A DNA stretch of 64,000 nt from Allorhizobium undicola ORS 992 = ATCC 700741 (lineage in GTDB: Bacteria; Pseudomonadota; Alphaproteobacteria; Rhizobiales; Rhizobiaceae): the NCBI RefSeq assembly GCF_000621665.1, contig NZ_JHXQ01000002.1, forward strand, positions 338,095 to 402,094, in the 5' to 3' direction. The notes under the pieces are model-generated. The model was not told the DNA's origin and ran no database searches. It saw only the letters and a list, made by a program, of their open reading frames with translations. The first letter of the stretch is position 1, and the number at the start of each line of letters is the position of its first letter. Both the position numbers and the translations under genes were made by a program. Below, in pieces: positions 37,408 to 45,130 of the stretch.

Positions 37408-37888
37408 GCTGTTCGTCGCGGTGCTGGGGAACCGCAACTCAGGAAAGTCCACGACTTGGAACAACCTGTTTGGCCGGACTGTAAAAACCGGCAAGCAGTC
37501 GCGATCTCTTGCGCTCAGGCCGGGGGAATGCGTCGAGGTGTTCCTTGTAAGCGGTTCGTTCGAGGAGCGTAATCTATACGCAGGCGATGTCCTGGAAGAC
37601 CAAGCCAGCAAGATCGTCCTCTGCTCCATGCAGTATACCGACGAAGTAGCCAAGACGCTCAACTACGTGAAGGAAAAGGGGGTCGACCTATACGTCCAGT
37701 GGCTCAACCCCGGCTTCAGCGATCCGGGCGAAAACTGGGACCGATTGGGTCTCGTCAACCGTATACTCTATGGCTCCTCCGTCATCGCCGTACGCTCCGG
37801 GAAGCTGCCGCCCGCGGGCCGGGTGCAGGAGATCAGGGAGTTCATCTACGGGTGGGCGATCTACCGCGGGCTGGTCTTCGCCTGCTGA
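37397..37888 (+). CDS. P-loop NTPase of unknown function
   Basis: 163 residues. It opens with strand VAVLGN and Walker A GNRNSGKST (11-19) as in small GTPases and dynamin-like or kinase P-loop proteins. No clear NKxD specificity motif is seen. A small alpha/beta single-domain protein that ends IYGWAIYRGLVFAC. It overlaps the upstream XRE gene. The pair within a defence-type region suggests a phage-response function, but no named system was recognised. Confidence 0.65.
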   Translation: MGDRLFVAVLGNRNSGKSTTWNNLFGRTVKTGKQSRSLALRPGECVEVFLVSGSFEERNLYAGDVLEDQASKIVLCSMQYTDEVAKTLNYVKEKGVDLYVQWLNPGFSDPGENWDRLGLVNRILYGSSVIAVRSGKLPPAGRVQEIREFIYGWAIYRGLVFAC

Positions 37889-37900
37889 GCCGAGGCAGCC

Positions 37901-38341
37901 CTACTCGTCCACGATCCTCGTCCCACGGACGGTAGCGAGTCCGTCGAGCACCGCGAGCCTCACGAAGTCGGCCGGCACCTGCTTCGAGTGGCCGTCGTTG
38001 AGCGCTTGGATGTGCCCGGCGTTGTTGGTGATGTGGATTTCCCGGTTCGCGCCGATGTCGAACGCGTCGATGACCGGCGCGCCGGCCTCGATCGTCGCGA
38101 CGGCATTTGCGTCGGCGGTCGATCCCTTCGTGCCCGGCACCCGCGCCGGGAAGAGGCCCTCGAAGGCCCGGTCCAGCTCGGGGGTCCAGTTCGAGCGGGC
38201 GGTGCCGGTGTCCACCGGCGTGGCCTCGACGACGGACCTCAGCACCGCCTGGGCGCAGTCCTTGACTGCCCGCTCGACGTTGCCCTCCACCCTCACGGCG
38301 ATGCGGTCGAGCCGCTTCGCCAAGTCATCCAGTCCGGCCAT
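37901..38341 (-). CDS. HK97 gp10-like phage head-tail/minor tail protein
   Basis: 146 residues beginning MAGLDDLAKRLDRIAVRVEG, followed by AQAVLRSVVEATPVDTGTARSNW, the well-known gp10-like signature (T-P-V-D-T-G-x-x-x-x-x-W). HK97 gp10-type proteins sit at the neck/tail junction. Start at 38341 follows GGGAG; upstream residues in the same frame are not credible. It is the last gene of a tight GC-rich minus-strand operon (39741 to 37901). It is the only clear virion-type protein on the element. Confidence 0.82.
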   Translation of the reverse strand: MAGLDDLAKRLDRIAVRVEGNVERAVKDCAQAVLRSVVEATPVDTGTARSNWTPELDRAFEGLFPARVPGTKGSTADANAVATIEAGAPVIDAFDIGANREIHITNNAGHIQALNDGHSKQVPADFVRLAVLDGLATVRGTRIVDE

Positions 38342-38355
38342 GGCGGTATCTCCCT

Positions 38356-38736
38356 TCAGTGCTTCGCGCCGTCCGCGGATGCCCGCAGCGCCCGGCTCAC
38401 CAGCAGCGCCATGAGAGGGTCGCCGTCGGCGAGGTAGGGGAGCATGGCCGCGGGCACGGCATCGGCGGCGGCGTCCACCGCCCACGGGCCGCGGACGAAC
38501 ACGACGACGCGCACCGCGCCGGACAGCGCCGGGAGCAGGACCGGCCTGTAGCCGGCCCCGATCAGCCGCTCCGCGTGGTGCAGCTCCATGTAGATGCGCC
38601 CCTCGTCGTAGTAGTCGCGGCCGAGCCCCGCCTCCTCGGCGAGGTCCCTGAGCTGGACGACCGGACGGCCTGCCAGAAGGCAGGCCATCAGGGCCCGGTT
38701 GGCGTCGCCTGGGGCGACGACAGGCTTTCCGGCCAT
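38356..38736 (-). CDS. Hypothetical phage-type protein (126 aa)
   Basis: Very GC-rich small soluble protein. It contains LAEEAGLGRDYYDEGRIYMELHHAERLIGAGYRPVLLPALSG and a hydrophobic C-terminal half without a clear membrane helix. It is sandwiched in a compact operon, 14 bp before the gp10-like gene and 2 bp after the 88-aa gene, behind a GGGG ribosome site. The place fits a head-tail connector component, but no similarity was recognised. Confidence 0.6.
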   Translation of the reverse strand: MAGKPVVAPGDANRALMACLLAGRPVVQLRDLAEEAGLGRDYYDEGRIYMELHHAERLIGAGYRPVLLPALSGAVRVVVFVRGPWAVDAAADAVPAAMLPYLADGDPLMALLVSRALRASADGAKH

Positions 38737-38738
38737 GG

Positions 38739-39005
38739 TCAGGTTCCCCTCAGGTAGGAGCCGCCCCGGTCGAGGTTCGGCCAGACGGACTGCGCGCGGG
38801 CACCCACCGGCAGGCCGCTGACGAAGGCGGACGGGGCGCTCGTGAGGTCTACCGAGGTCCAGCCGACCAGGGCGTTCGGCTCGCCAAGCAGGGTCTCCGC
38901 GACGACGCGGGCTGCCGATGCCGAGGCTCCGACGGCTATCGCCGCGTTGAGCCCGTCGGCGCGGCGCTGCTCCTCGCGGGCGGGGTAGAATGCGTATGTG
39001 GGCAT
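38739..39005 (-). CDS. Hypothetical phage-type protein (88 aa)
   Basis: GC-rich gene with a GAGGAG ribosome site, 4 bp after the coiled-coil gene and 2 bp before the next. The protein (MPTYAFYPAREEQRRADGLN... ending GGSYLRGT) is small and Ala-rich with no known domain. Its operon position suggests a structural or accessory phage protein. Confidence 0.6.
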   Translation of the reverse strand: MPTYAFYPAREEQRRADGLNAAIAVGASASAARVVAETLLGEPNALVGWTSVDLTSAPSAFVSGLPVGARAQSVWPNLDRGGSYLRGT

Positions 39006-39009
39006 GTTG

Positions 39010-39741
39010 TCACTCCTCTTCGGTGTCTGGGATTTCGCCGGCGTCGAGCGCGGCCCTGTCGCGGGCGCGGAGCGCGAGGCCGACGCGGTCGGTGGGACGG
39101 CCGGTCTCGAACTCGCGATCGTCGAGGAGGGCGCGCTGCGCGAGCTCTCCCACCTCCATGATCGCGGCCTGTATCGCCCGGTGCTCCTCGCCCGCGAGGT
39201 GCTGTGCGAGCTCGTGGGGCGAGAACGGACGCTCGCCGTGCGGCATGCGGCCGACCTGGGACGCGAGGACCGCGCCGAGCTCCCGGTCCTTCGTGGAGAC
39301 CGCGAGCGCGGCGAGGCTGGCGAGTTCGACCTTTCCTGCGTGCTCGAGCTGCCCGATCAGGCGGGAGCGGCGCTCGCTGCCGAGACTGTCCCGCATGAGC
39401 ATCTGCATGGGGCTCTGGTAGTGCGCCGCCGCGTCCTCGACCTCGCGGCGCAGCGCGTCGAGCTCGCGGAGCCGCGCTGTGCGGGCATCGAGGCTGGAGC
39501 GCTTCAGCTCGGACCTGAGGCCGCCGAGGGCACGGCCAAGCACCTGCGAGCGCTGTGAGGGGCTGAGGTCGTAGAGGGTGGCGTCGAGCTCTTCGCGGCG
39601 CTTCGCCACCCTTGCGTTCATCTCGGCCAGCCTCTTGGAGGCCTCCGAGTGGAGTTCGCGGGCCCGCGAGAGCGAGGCCTTCAGGTCCGTCACGGACCGC
39701 CAGGGCTTCGTCAGGGTGGGCGGCGACTTCTTCTGTGCCAT
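39010..39741 (-). CDS. Coiled-coil phage-type protein (243 aa)
   Basis: Highly charged, Arg/Glu/Leu-rich protein predicted to be mainly alpha-helical coiled coil (about residues 20-100 and 150-235). No domain recognised; such helical proteins occur as scaffolds or as accessory virion factors. Start at 39741 (MAQKKSPPTL) follows AGGAG. First gene of the compact GC-rich operon running to 37901. Codon usage is strongly biased to G/C third positions, unlike the flanking host genes. Confidence 0.6.
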   Translation of the reverse strand: MAQKKSPPTLTKPWRSVTDLKASLSRARELHSEASKRLAEMNARVAKRREELDATLYDLSPSQRSQVLGRALGGLRSELKRSSLDARTARLRELDALRREVEDAAAHYQSPMQMLMRDSLGSERRSRLIGQLEHAGKVELASLAALAVSTKDRELGAVLASQVGRMPHGERPFSPHELAQHLAGEEHRAIQAAIMEVGELAQRALLDDREFETGRPTDRVGLALRARDRAALDAGEIPDTEEE

Positions 39742-39918
39742 GGTCAATCTCCTTCGTGGTCGCGCGTCACGCTCGACCAGGCTCGGATGACCCCGGCGCG
39801 GGTCACAGCCCGCGTATGAGCGTCCAGGCCCATCGGCCTGACCGGGCCGACCCATCGGCCGGCCCGTAGACGCCTTCAGCATGTCCCGACGCCGTGCCGG
39901 ATCGGACCAGCATTCAGA

Positions 39919-40347
39919 TCAGTCTGCTTGGTCGATCGCCCGCTTCGGGAACGGGACGACCGAATAAGCCCTGGAAAACTCTGGATTTTGAGGCGTCTGC
40001 CCACGCTGGATTCGGCTGTGCCAAATCGATCGCGCCTCCTTCATCGCACGCTTTTCCAGATCAAGGGCGTACAGCCCACCATACTCAATGCCCCCAGACG
40101 TATCGTCGGCGTCGGCGCCGATCGCTACCGCGGTGAGCATCCAGTCTGTGGGAACGCCCGCCTTCGCAAGTTCGCCAGCCTCTATGGCAAACCTGGCCAG
40201 AGCTGCCACCTGCTTCGGTTCAAAGTCTACGGGCTCAATGAAGCCTCTGATCGTCTGTTGAATTCGCGCCATTGCCAATATGTCTGCCGCAAAGACACGC
40301 GTCCGATCCGAGGAAAGCGGGCGGCGGCCCTTAATAATCATGTTCAT
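39919..40347 (-). CDS. Hypothetical protein (142 aa)
   Basis: Soluble protein with a basic N-terminus (MNMIIKGRRPLSSDRTR), a helical middle (PKQVAALARFAIEAGELAKAGVPTDW) and no recognised domain. It has a very strong GGAGGT ribosome site. GC content is lower than that of the genes downstream, pointing to a different origin. It is divergent from the 129-aa gene with a palindromic operator-like site between them. Confidence 0.55.
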   Translation of the reverse strand: MNMIIKGRRPLSSDRTRVFAADILAMARIQQTIRGFIEPVDFEPKQVAALARFAIEAGELAKAGVPTDWMLTAVAIGADADDTSGGIEYGGLYALDLEKRAMKEARSIWHSRIQRGQTPQNPEFSRAYSVVPFPKRAIDQAD

Positions 40348-40414
40348 TTCTGCACCTCCTTTTTTTTGCCGGTTGTTGCTTGGCAGAAAGAGAATGGCTG
40401 AAGAGACGAAAGAT

Positions 40415-40436
40415 TGAAATCAAGTTATTGATTTCA
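40415..40436. promoter_or_regulatory. Operator-like palindrome
   Basis: TGAAATCAA-GTTA-TTGATTTCA: perfect 9-bp arms, AT-rich, between the divergent starts at 40347 and 40466. It is probably a repressor/activator site controlling one or both. Confidence 0.6.
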
Positions 40437-40465
40437 TAGGACATCAATAGTACAAACTGCATCCC

Positions 40466-40855
40466 ATGAGAGAAATTCGCTGGACGGATGACATCATCGA
40501 AAAGCAGCGCGCCCTCAAGCCGGGCGACCGAAACTACTCAAACGAGTGGGTGATGATGAGGGCCTACGCGCTGCACCTCAATGATCAGGGCATTAGACCC
40601 ACCTACGCCCGCATTCGCGAAATGCTGGATAGTTTGGAGCGGGGCTACACAGGAAGGCCTTGCCAGATCTACGAGGCGCTTCGCCGACTTTATGCAACCG
40701 GCCAACTCGACCGTTACCCGAACGGGCGGCGTGTTCGGGTCTGGGAAAGAACCTATAGAAGCATAAGGGAGGCGGCGCGTGGCGAGCGCTGCCGGCAATC
40801 GACAGTGCGGCAGAATATTGCGCGGGCTGAGCTAGGTTGGGCCTTCCTTGACTAG
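40466..40855 (+). CDS. Putative DNA-binding protein (129 aa)
   Basis: Basic, helical protein: IRPTYARIREMLDSLERGYTGRPCQIYEALRRLYATGQLDRYPNGRRVRVWERTYRS reads like a winged-helix fold (helix, recognition helix, two-strand wing), with a second basic stretch at the end. It is the only plus-strand gene in the phage-type block, without a good ribosome site, and lies next to an inverted-repeat site. A regulator of the module is the most likely role. Its stop overlaps the end of the next, convergent gene by 4 bp. Confidence 0.55.
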   Translation: MREIRWTDDIIEKQRALKPGDRNYSNEWVMMRAYALHLNDQGIRPTYARIREMLDSLERGYTGRPCQIYEALRRLYATGQLDRYPNGRRVRVWERTYRSIREAARGERCRQSTVRQNIARAELGWAFLD

Positions 40856-41097
40856 TCGCTGCCCGCGTTCACGCGATGCCCCTCGTTGGCCTCTCTCGCC
40901 ATCGCCTCCCAGAGCTCGGACGGGAAGGGCCGCAGGCCCCAGAACTGCGCGCCGGTCGGCCTGCCGAGCAGCCGCACGAGCGCGTCCCCGCCGCCCTCCA
41001 AGGCGACGGTGCCGGGGGCAGTCTCCTCCAGCCGACGCGACAGGTCTGAGGCCTCCCGGAGGTCCCGCAGCATGTCAGCCCAGGAGCGCGACGCCAT
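40852..41097 (-). CDS. Hypothetical phage-type protein (81 aa)
   Basis: GC-rich gene with a GGAGG ribosome site, overlapping the TerS-like gene by 23 bp, so it is co-translated with it. The protein is helical at the N-terminus (SWADMLRDLREASDLSRRLEE) with no known domain. Co-transcription with TerS suggests a packaging or regulatory function. Confidence 0.55.
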   Translation of the reverse strand: MASRSWADMLRDLREASDLSRRLEETAPGTVALEGGGDALVRLLGRPTGAQFWGLRPFPSELWEAMAREANEGHRVNAGSD

Positions 41098-41596
41098 CGG
41101 AGGCCTCCACGTCGAGTGCGACGTCTCCGGCCACCTCCTGGTACTTCTCCAGGAGCGCGATGAGCGCGGACCGGTCCTCGGCGGGCATGCGCGCTATGAC
41201 CATGGGGTCGAGCCCGCCGGAGCCGGCATCACCGCCCGCCACCTGGAGGAAGGAGCCGAGCCGCTCGGGCCACCGGAGCCGCAGCAGGACCTCCGTCAGC
41301 CGGTCCGAGGGCCGCACCTCGTCGAAGGAGCGCGTGAATGCGTGGCCGAGGACGGCGGTGAAGGCGTCGTCCATCGCCACGGCGTAGCGCGCCCGGAACT
41401 CCGGGTCCCTGCGCCGGTGGTCGTGGATCGTCGAGACGCCGACGCCGACCTCCTCGGAGGCGCGCTTGGGACTGCCGGTGCGCGAGACGACCTCGAGGAC
41501 GGCGTCCTCCACCTCCGGCGACCACCGGCGGTCCATCTCCGGCCTGCGCCGGCCCTCCTCGAACCGCTGCGCGGCCTCCTGCTTCCTGTCGGACAT
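41075..41596 (-). CDS. Small terminase subunit-like protein (TerS)
   Basis: 173 residues. The N-terminal helix-turn-helix (WSPEVEDAVLEVVSRTGSPKRASEEVGVGVSTIHDHRRRDPEFRARYAVAMDDAF) has the order of terminase small subunits: HTH, then a D-P-E-F-x-x-x-Y helix. The remainder is helical. TerS binds the packaging site; in PICI satellites a private TerS redirects the helper's terminase. Start 41596 follows GGGAG; the open frame upstream to 42172 has no support. No large terminase gene is present. Confidence 0.65.
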   Translation of the reverse strand: MSDRKQEAAQRFEEGRRRPEMDRRWSPEVEDAVLEVVSRTGSPKRASEEVGVGVSTIHDHRRRDPEFRARYAVAMDDAFTAVLGHAFTRSFDEVRPSDRLTEVLLRLRWPERLGSFLQVAGGDAGSGGLDPMVIARMPAEDRSALIALLEKYQEVAGDVALDVEASDGVALLG

Positions 41597-42130
41597 CTCT
41601 CGCTCCCGTGGCTCGTGTCCCGCGCACCGTGCGCCCCGTGTGGCGGGAAGCACGCCAGCACTTTCAAATTTCTGGGAATCGGCCCCCCGGCGCCCTCCCT
41701 GCGCAGGGGAGGCTACGGGGCACACGGACGCCCCAGGACGCCGGCCCTTTCCTGTAGGGAAGTGGGTTGTTCGCCCCCTCTGTGTCGGGCCTGGGGCCGG
41801 GCTTCGCCGGCGGCTGCCCCCAAGCGCTTGCGATGCTTGGCCTTTTCGGCCTCCCGCAGGGACGTGTGACAGATGATCCCCTGTGTCTGAAGTCGAGGCT
41901 GCCACTTCGCTGTGCTGGCGCTCACCCATGTCGGCGTGCCCGACCCGCAATCGCCCTCCGGGCCCGCACTGGCCGCGCTCGTGCCAGAAAGGGGCGTCAC
42001 CTCGCCTCCTCGCGCAGGAGCCTCGCGGGCAGCTTCCTTCAGCCTCGCGCGCGAGGCCATACGGGACGCAGGTGGCGGGCTGCGCCATCTCCCAGAGTGG
42101 CGCCGCATCCTGTGCCTTCCCTTCAGGTCG
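41597..42130. other. 534-bp region without a credible gene
   Basis: Six frames show only GC-skewed open stretches with no ribosome sites or domains. It lies directly upstream of the TerS-like gene, where a cos/pac site or packaging-associated sequences would be expected; no such motif was identified by eye. Confidence 0.5.
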
Positions 42131-42410
42131 GCGCATGACGCGACATGACGCTTGGGCTCGGCCAAGTGGCATGTTTAAGGCACTGAAATCGCTGCCTTAT
42201 GACAGGTATGACGCGATGGCGCGTCCTTTCCGACGTCGACCCGGAAATCTCCGGCGCGCCGCTGCCTCGATCCTCCAGCGGCAGACGGTAGGGCCGATGC
42301 TGTATAATTTTCTGTTCTATTTCTGAAGTGTCATAAGTGTCATATCTGTCATAAGGCAAAGATTACATAGACTTATGCCATGACACTTTGAGGCGCGCAT
42401 GACGCTTCTA
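42131..42410. other. Iteron-rich candidate replication origin
   Basis: Three tandem 9-bp units (AAGTGTCAT, AAGTGTCAT, ATCTGTCAT, 42326-42352), an exact inverted unit ATGACACTT (42380-42388), further ATGACGC/ATGACAG units at 42136-42154 and 42198-42215, and a perfect 13-bp inverted pair TGCCTTATGACAG/CTGTCATAAGGCA. An AT-rich stretch (42300-42325) precedes the tandem units. It lies just past the 3' end of the prim-pol/helicase gene, as origins do in PICI/SaPI and P4-type satellites. Confidence 0.65.
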
Positions 42411-42450
42411 AGCGTCGTGCGCGTTTCCCCGTCCCGTGCGTCCCGTGCTC

Positions 42451-44784
42451 TCACTCGAACAGCTTGCCGGCCCCTAGGCGCTCCTCGAATAAGCGCCGAG
42501 ACTCATCCAGCGGTGGGAGGACCCACGCGCGGTCCTTGCCCCCTTTAGTCCTGACGGTTTCAAGACCAAGCGCCTTGCCGGTCGTGACCAAGGTCTTATG
42601 GCTGGCCTTTGCGCTGTACACGCGGTTCGCCTTGAGGAAGCGGTCGTAGTCCTCGACGAGTTCGGCCCTCGCAGCTTGGTCCAGCTTGACCGTCCCTTCC
42701 TCCCAACGGAATGCGGCCTTGTCGGCAAGCGGCAGCACGCCACGGTCCAGGACTTCCATCCACCACTTTGCCGCCGGGTCCAGGCTCAGCGCCTTCTGCT
42801 CCGCCAGGGCTTGTGTCTGCGGAATGCCGCGCGAGGGGTGCCAACCGGTAAGGTCGAGCGCTAGCAGGTCGTGCAGCATTGCGGCGTGCCCGCCGTTCGC
42901 CATCTGGTTGTTGAGTGCCGCGAAGAACGCCTTGTCGTTGCGTCGCTCGTCCGACACGTCGAAGACGGCAAAGCGCCGTGCGTCGAGGCCAGCCGGGACG
43001 ATCCACTCGTTGTTCGAGGCCATCATGAGATGCACAAGGTTACGGCCCGAGACGATGTCCGCGCCCTTGCCCTCGTAGGCGATGACCGGCTCCGTCACTA
43101 GCTGCTTCAGGACCCCCTCGGCCTCCTTGTTACCCGGCCAGAATGCTTCGTCGGCGAACAGGAAAGCGACGTTACGCAGGTGTGAGTTGAAGCGGCCCGC
43201 AAACTGCGCAGGTGAAGAGACGGTGAGGCCGTGGGCGCCCGAAATCGCCATCAGTGCTCGGCCGAGAGTGCTCTTGCCGGTTCCTTCCTTGCCGCGAAAT
43301 GCGATCGCGGCCTCGGGTGACGTTCCGGGATGCTGGAACATGAAGGCGATCCAGCGCAGCACGTATTCGAAGTAGGCCCTTTCGCCGCAGCAGAGCACGC
43401 GCTCGATCAGCTCGCGCATCAACGACCAGTCGCCCGCCTTCGGTGTAACCGACCAGCCGCGCCAGAGGTTGAGCTTATCGCCGCCGCGCCGCCGCTCCGG
43501 GTCCATGACAATGCCGCTATACTTCCGCCGCCTGGGACTCGCGAGCCAAACCTCCGCCACGCTGAGCGCACGCTTGCCGCCGTTGACCTGCACGCGTTCG
43601 TCCTCGTGGAAGTGGAGAAAGGACTCGCGAGACAGCTTCGTCCAGACGCGACGAGGCGGATCGAACACATCGTCCTCGTCCTCCATGTAGATCAGGAACC
43701 TTCCACCGTTCAGGACCGCGCAGAAGCGCTCGTTCATGCGCTCCACGAGATCGGCCTTGCCGACATTGGCGAGCAACTCGTCAATGTCATCAAGGGGGAA
43801 ATCGTCCAGCGGGTCAGAACGCTCTGCCTCCTCGACCAGATCGCCTCGGCCTGCTTCGTGCAGCGCCTTGTAAAGGGTACGGCGCGTCACCGACGCGGGG
43901 CGATCCCTGCCGAAAGACTCCCACCTTGCACGCGCCGTGTTGAGCCTGTCGGAATAGTCCGGGTCTGTCGCGCACCAGTCGAGGAAGGCGTCGATACCAT
44001 CCCCGCCGGTCGCATGGTGGCAGGCCATGGCGATTGGAAGCCAGAGGTCGTTGCTGCCGAAATCGCGCGCATCCAGTCCGTCCAGGAGCTTCGAAAGCTG
44101 CTCGGAGGTCATCGCGCCGTCTACGGCCACCGAAGCGGTCGGCGGCCTCCGCAGACGACTGAGGAGCGCATCCGGTACAATCGGCACGGTCATATCGGAA
44201 CCGAACAGAGGATCCCACTCATAGCGCCGGCCGTTCGGATGCACCGAAGGTGGTACGACGACCTGACGACCTAGAGTCTTGAACTCGATGCCGGGGTACT
44301 CTTCTAGGGCGCCGCGCACCCGCAGGCCCTCGGGCTTGCGCATGTAGATATGGAAGCCCCCGCCACCGGTCTCGACTGTGGGAGCATCCGGCAATCCCAT
44401 ATCCGCGATCAGCCGCGCGAGCGGATTGTCGCCAGCCGGGTAGTTCCTCGGATCGGCGTCGATCACAAGCTGGTCGGCCTTAAGCCGGGCGCCAAGATTC
44501 TTCCCGCTGGCAAGGTGCGCCGCCGCCTCTGTTCCGGTCAGCGGCATTTCACGCCGCCAGCCAGAGTGCAAAGGAGCCTTTCCGACTGAACGGCCCTTGC
44601 CGTCCACGTCGTTCGGGGCGTGCAGCGGGATAAGGTCAAGGATCAATGGCGTCGTGGCGGCCAAGGGCACGGCATTCTTGGAATCGACGTTGCGCTTGAA
44701 CTCCGCTCCGTCTCTCTCCAGATGCTCGCTCGCGGGCGCGTCGATGACAGCGGCGCGCCCGCTCTTCGTTTCGAGCGGGCTCAT
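42451..44784 (-). CDS. Prim-pol primase/helicase replication protein
   Basis: 777 residues. The prim-pol domain has the D-x-D metal motif LVIDADPRN (Asp109, Asp111), GGGGFHIYMRKP (140-151) and GIEFKTLGRQVVVPPSVHPNG (165-185). A PriCT-like segment follows (WLPIAMACHHATGG...DWCATDPDY, about 248-278), then a superfamily 3-type helicase with Walker A GKEGTGKST (498-506), Walker B VAFLFADEAFW and sensor MMASNNEW. It should prime and unwind the element's own origin. Start 44784 follows GGGAGG and overlaps the alpA stop (ATGA). Confidence 0.88.
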   Translation of the reverse strand: MSPLETKSGRAAVIDAPASEHLERDGAEFKRNVDSKNAVPLAATTPLILDLIPLHAPNDVDGKGRSVGKAPLHSGWRREMPLTGTEAAAHLASGKNLGARLKADQLVIDADPRNYPAGDNPLARLIADMGLPDAPTVETGGGGFHIYMRKPEGLRVRGALEEYPGIEFKTLGRQVVVPPSVHPNGRRYEWDPLFGSDMTVPIVPDALLSRLRRPPTASVAVDGAMTSEQLSKLLDGLDARDFGSNDLWLPIAMACHHATGGDGIDAFLDWCATDPDYSDRLNTARARWESFGRDRPASVTRRTLYKALHEAGRGDLVEEAERSDPLDDFPLDDIDELLANVGKADLVERMNERFCAVLNGGRFLIYMEDEDDVFDPPRRVWTKLSRESFLHFHEDERVQVNGGKRALSVAEVWLASPRRRKYSGIVMDPERRRGGDKLNLWRGWSVTPKAGDWSLMRELIERVLCCGERAYFEYVLRWIAFMFQHPGTSPEAAIAFRGKEGTGKSTLGRALMAISGAHGLTVSSPAQFAGRFNSHLRNVAFLFADEAFWPGNKEAEGVLKQLVTEPVIAYEGKGADIVSGRNLVHLMMASNNEWIVPAGLDARRFAVFDVSDERRNDKAFFAALNNQMANGGHAAMLHDLLALDLTGWHPSRGIPQTQALAEQKALSLDPAAKWWMEVLDRGVLPLADKAAFRWEEGTVKLDQAARAELVEDYDRFLKANRVYSAKASHKTLVTTGKALGLETVRTKGGKDRAWVLPPLDESRRLFEERLGAGKLFE

Positions 44785-45029
44785 GACAGCGCCTCCCTGC
44801 CGAACGACTCGACAAACTCCCGCAGATCGCGGACCGCGTACAGGACCTTCCGGCCCATCTTGATGTATCGCGGGCCGCCGCCGCGCGAGCGCCACTCGGC
44901 AAGCTGTACCGCCGAGATGCTGGTGAAGACGGCCGCGTCCTCCGTGTCGAGGTACTCCTTCGACGGCGTCCTCAGACCCGCTTCGATACGATCGAGGCGC
45001 ACCAGCGCCTCTCTGACAAGCTGTTCCAT
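44781..45029 (-). CDS. AlpA-like MerR-type helix-turn-helix regulator
   Basis: 82-residue small HTH protein with the AlpA/excisionase signature YLDTEDAAVFTSISAVQLAEWRSRGGGPRYIKMGRKVLYAVRDLREFVE. AlpA-type proteins control excision and replication genes in P4-like and PICI elements. It is coupled to the primase gene by a 4-bp overlap, and lies about 100 bp downstream of the integrase gene in the same direction. Start placed at 45029 behind AAAGGAA. Confidence 0.85.
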   Translation of the reverse strand: MEQLVREALVRLDRIEAGLRTPSKEYLDTEDAAVFTSISAVQLAEWRSRGGGPRYIKMGRKVLYAVRDLREFVESFGREALS

Positions 45030-45130
45030 GTTTCGGTTCCTTTCCGATCTGTGTTCAGATCGGGAAAGGCTACCGAAGTGGCAGGTCGTGACATACCAAC
45101 GTTTCATGCCGGACCGTGTGGAGGGCGTTT

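Noticed and set aside
41597..42172. Upstream extension of the TerS-like frame and other frames in the gap
   Set aside because: No ribosome site, low complexity Arg/Ala/Gly-rich translation, and a clear start with GGGAG at 41596.
42326..42388. Short tandem repeats as a CRISPR array
   Set aside because: Units are 9 bp, directly adjacent and partly inverted, with no spacers or cas genes; iterons fit better.
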